Shown one piece after another: positions 36,295-38,339 of a DNA stretch of 38,339 bases; positions within the stretch are counted from its first letter, which is position 1, and each line of letters starts with the position of its first letter. Source of the DNA: Maribacter sp. (GTDB lineage: Bacteria > Bacteroidota > Bacteroidia > Flavobacteriales > Flavobacteriaceae); assembly GCA_022865355.1 (NCBI GenBank), contig JALHST010000098.1, positions 1 to 38,339 on the forward strand, given 5' to 3'. The position numbers were made by a program, and so were the translations under genes. Below the pieces are notes generated by a model. That model worked only from the letters and a program-made list of their open reading frames with translations, ran no database searches and was not told the DNA's origin.

Positions 36295-36302
36295 TATTTT
36301 TG
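36295..36302 (+). promoter_or_regulatory. -7 box directly before the ribD start
   Basis: TATTTTTG matches TAnnTTTG exactly and ends four bases before the GTG start of ribD at 36307. Transcription would be expected to begin at or within a base or two of the start codon. No -33 box is clear. Confidence 0.45.
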
Positions 36303-36306
36303 CGAT

Positions 36307-37359
36307 GTGAATATACACACAAAATACATTTCAAGGTGCATCCAGATTGCCAAAAATGGTCTTGGGACAACGTATCCCAACCCCATGGTAGGCAGCCTAT
36401 TGGCCTATAATGACACCATATTGGGGGAAGGTTTCACCAGTGCCTATGGTGGGCCGCATGCCGAGGTAAATGCCATTCATTCAGTGCAGGAAAAGGCACT
36501 TTTAAAAAAAGCTACCTTATACGTTACATTAGAACCCTGCTCCCATCATGGTAAAACACCTCCTTGTGCCGATTTGATCGTCGCAAGCAAAATTCCCAAT
36601 GTGGTGATTGGAACGATGGATCCAAATGACAAAGTAGCAGGAAAAGGTATCGAAAAATTGCGGGCCGCAGGTTGTAACGTGGTAGTTGGTATCTTAGAAA
36701 AGGAATGCCGAGAGCACCATAAGCGGTTTTTGACCTATCATGAAAAAAAACGCCCTTATATTATCTTAAAATGGGCCGAAAGTGCGGATGGTTTTATTGC
36801 TCCTTCTCCAAATAGCAGAAAAAGAGGTCTTGCCCCACATTGGATATCTGGCGTAAACGCACGTCAACTGGTACACAAATGGCGAAGCGAGGAGCACGCT
36901 ATTTTGGTGGGCTCCAATACGGTTCTTGACGACAATCCCCAATTAAATGTGCGCTCGTGGTCCGGTCCTTCTCCATTCCGAGTCGTTTTAGATCGGGAAC
37001 TGAAAATCGCAGACGATTTTCATATTATGGATGGCAGTGTTAAAACCATTGTCATTACCGAAGCCATTAACAAAAGCAGGTACAAAGACCACGTTCATTA
37101 TGAAGCGCTAAATTTTTCAGGGGACCTTGCTCCTCAGATTTGCCAAATGCTGCATAAACAAAATATAATAAGCATCTTAATCGAAGGTGGCGCCAGAACG
37201 TTGCAGACCTTCATCGATGCCGATCTATGGGATGAAGCCAGGGTATTTGTGAGTGCAACGCCTTTGGGTAATGGACTCATGGCACCTACCTTTGCAGGTC
37301 GTTTGAAAGCCTGTAAAAAAATTGGATCGGACATCTTAAATCTCTACGCCAATGATTAA
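36307..37359 (+). CDS. ribD: Bifunctional riboflavin deaminase/reductase RibD
   Basis: RibD deaminates and then reduces the pyrimidine intermediate in riboflavin synthesis. The 350-residue protein has the zinc deaminase domain first: H51-A-E53 in GGPHAEVNAI, C78 and C87 in LEPCSHHGKTPPCAD. The reductase domain follows from about 150 (RPYIILKWAESADGFIAP, NTVLDDNPQLNVR, ILIEGGARTLQTFID). The start is GTG at 36307: an in-frame TAA lies 36 bases upstream, the only ATG nearby is followed at once by TGA, and MNIHTKYISRCIQIAKNGLG matches homologues. It overlaps the HAD gene by eight bases. Confidence 0.95.
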   Translation: MNIHTKYISRCIQIAKNGLGTTYPNPMVGSLLAYNDTILGEGFTSAYGGPHAEVNAIHSVQEKALLKKATLYVTLEPCSHHGKTPPCADLIVASKIPNVVIGTMDPNDKVAGKGIEKLRAAGCNVVVGILEKECREHHKRFLTYHEKKRPYIILKWAESADGFIAPSPNSRKRGLAPHWISGVNARQLVHKWRSEEHAILVGSNTVLDDNPQLNVRSWSGPSPFRVVLDRELKIADDFHIMDGSVKTIVITEAINKSRYKDHVHYEALNFSGDLAPQICQMLHKQNIISILIEGGARTLQTFIDADLWDEARVFVSATPLGNGLMAPTFAGRLKACKKIGSDILNLYAND

Positions 37360-37954
37360 CAACATAATTTTTGATTTTGGGGATGTCTTTATTGACCTTG
37401 ACAAACAAATCGTGTTTAGGGAAATGCAAAAAAGGGGCGGCGGAGGCCTTACTCCAATGTTGATTGCCCTTAATAATGCGTACGAAATTGGTGACATCTC
37501 CTCGGAGGAATTTATCGATCGGCTAAAGACTTCGTATCCGAAGGCTACCGCAAATGAAATTATTGACATTTGGAATTCGATGCTACTCGATTTTCCGGAA
37601 TACAGGCTTGAATTTATTGAAAACTTGGCCAAGGAAAATAGGTATCGCTTATTTTTATTGAGCAACACAAATGCCCTGCATATCCCCCATGTCGAAACAA
37701 AAATGGGATTTAAAAGGTTTAATCGTTTCAAAGACAGCTTTGAAAAGTTCTATCTTTCACATGAAATAGGTCTCAGAAAACCCGATCGTGAGATTTTTCA
37801 ATTCGTTCTTGACGACAATGGATTAATTGCGGAGGAAACCTTATTCATTGATGATTCGAAAGAGAACACCGAGGCTGCCAGCGCCTTGGGTCTTCAATGT
37901 TGGAATTTGCGAGTTGGACAGGAAGATATTATAGAACTTAAATCTAAACTTTAG
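37352..37954 (+). CDS. HAD-superfamily phosphatase (subfamily IA)
   Basis: The 200-residue protein opens NIIFDFGDVFIDLD, with nucleophile D8. The usual second aspartate, two residues on, is G10, as in YihX-like members. Other motifs are LFLLSNTN (motif II), K and RKPDREIF (motif III) and LFIDDSKENTEAA (motif IV with adjacent aspartates). The all-helical cap between motifs I and II fits subfamily IA. Substrates are probably small sugar or nucleotide phosphates. Its position after ribD is suggestive: the riboflavin pathway needs a HAD-type phosphatase for its 5-phosphate intermediate, but family resemblance alone does not prove this. Confidence 0.9.
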   Translation: MINNIIFDFGDVFIDLDKQIVFREMQKRGGGGLTPMLIALNNAYEIGDISSEEFIDRLKTSYPKATANEIIDIWNSMLLDFPEYRLEFIENLAKENRYRLFLLSNTNALHIPHVETKMGFKRFNRFKDSFEKFYLSHEIGLRKPDREIFQFVLDDNGLIAEETLFIDDSKENTEAASALGLQCWNLRVGQEDIIELKSKL

Positions 37955-38339
37955 ATGATCTATTTGCTGCTGTGCGTACTTTTCTCAAGTTCACTTTTTG
38001 TTATTTTCAAGCTCTTCACCCGATATAAGATACAAACTTCCTATGCCATAATAGCAAACTATTTTACGGCAAGTTTTGTAGGCTTCCTATTTTTTGAAAG
38101 AGAAATCAATATTTCCGAACTTCCCCAAAAACCTTGGTTTTTTGGCACCTTGGCCTTAGGGGCCTTGTTCATAGTCGTTTTCAACATAACAGCAAAAACC
38201 TCCCAGGATTTAGGGGTATCGGTGGCGTCGGTTGCCTCGAAAATGTCGTTGGTCATTCCTGTATTGGTAGGACTTATACTTTATAAGGAAGATGCCAGCC
38301 CCTTCAAGATAATCGGAATCATCTTGGCATTGGCAGCAG
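37955..38339 (+). CDS. EamA/DMT-family transporter, N-terminal part (runs off window)
   Basis: The ATG at 37955 follows the HAD stop codon directly and the frame is open to the end of the window, encoding 128 residues so far. The first helix is MIYLLLCVLFSSSLFVIFKLF. At least four hydrophobic segments are visible, with the pattern expected of EamA-like drug/metabolite transporters (TAKTSQDLGVSVASVASKMSLVIPVLVGLILYKE, then PFKIIGIILALAA). The substrate is unknown. It probably belongs to the ribD-HAD operon. Confidence 0.85.
   Translation, partial: MIYLLLCVLFSSSLFVIFKLFTRYKIQTSYAIIANYFTASFVGFLFFEREINISELPQKPWFFGTLALGALFIVVFNITAKTSQDLGVSVASVASKMSLVIPVLVGLILYKEDASPFKIIGIILALAA

Overview
The window is a stretch of chromosome from a member of the Bacteroidota, most likely a marine Flavobacteriaceae species. 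The evidence is the gene content: a PorP/SprF-type type IX secretion protein, a DUF4835 (PorD-like) protein, DUF6913 and DUF6503 proteins, a YtxJ bacilliredoxin and an RprX/RprY-like two-component pair. Several genes also have Bacteroidetes-type -7 boxes (TAnnTTTG) close to their starts, and leaders resembling Shine-Dalgarno sites are rare. No rRNA, tRNA, insertion sequence, prophage, CRISPR array or clear sign of recent transfer was seen. This is mostly core, housekeeping sequence.

Layout. 1-4200: the end of an unidentified gene, ytxJ (-), clpB (+) and a tetR-type regulator (+) with a palindromic operator candidate. 4279-8120: a PorP/SprF protein with a C-terminal SPOR domain (-), a lipoprotein histidine phosphatase (+), a DUF6503 lipoprotein (-) and smpB (+). 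8146-14542: pcm (-), then a plus-strand run of a Gfo/Idh/MocA dehydrogenase, a YggS-type PLP-binding protein, a DnaQ-GIY-YIG fusion, a voltage-gated-type potassium channel with a zinc ribbon, miaA and gntK. The last four overlap and end at a strong terminator. 14593-19524 (-): a family 2 glycosyltransferase, a YbbR-domain protein and coaE joined by 4-base overlaps, followed by a sensor kinase and response regulator.

19641-27069 (-): DUF6913, dapA, bamD, rpoZ, coaBC, the DUF4835 gene, recN and fabI. Internal -7 boxes suggest separate starts for bamD, recN and fabI. 27137-30909 (+): a 5'-nucleotidase split into two genes in reversed domain order, a NIPSNAP protein and an HGSNAT-like membrane acyltransferase. 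30921-32549: a small conserved W/H-rich protein (-) and a polytopic GT-C-like membrane protein (+). 32596-36209 (-): prmC, a LOG-family protein and ligA. 36307-38339 (+): ribD, a HAD hydrolase and the start of an EamA/DMT transporter that runs off the window.

The genes serve translation quality control (smpB, prmC, miaA), proteostasis (clpB, pcm), CoA, lysine, fatty-acid and riboflavin synthesis (coaBC, coaE, dapA, fabI, ribD), DNA repair (recN, ligA, the DnaQ-GIY-YIG fusion) and envelope biogenesis (bamD, PorP-SPOR, DUF4835). I found no multi-gene defence or biosynthetic system that looks undescribed. The points most worth a second look are architectures and regulatory sites: the channel with a zinc ribbon inside a nuclease/tRNA-modification operon, the GIY-YIG domain with replaced active-site residues, the PorP-SPOR fusion, the split 5'-nucleotidase, dyads over two divergent promoters, and -7 boxes so close to starts that leaderless mRNAs are expected.
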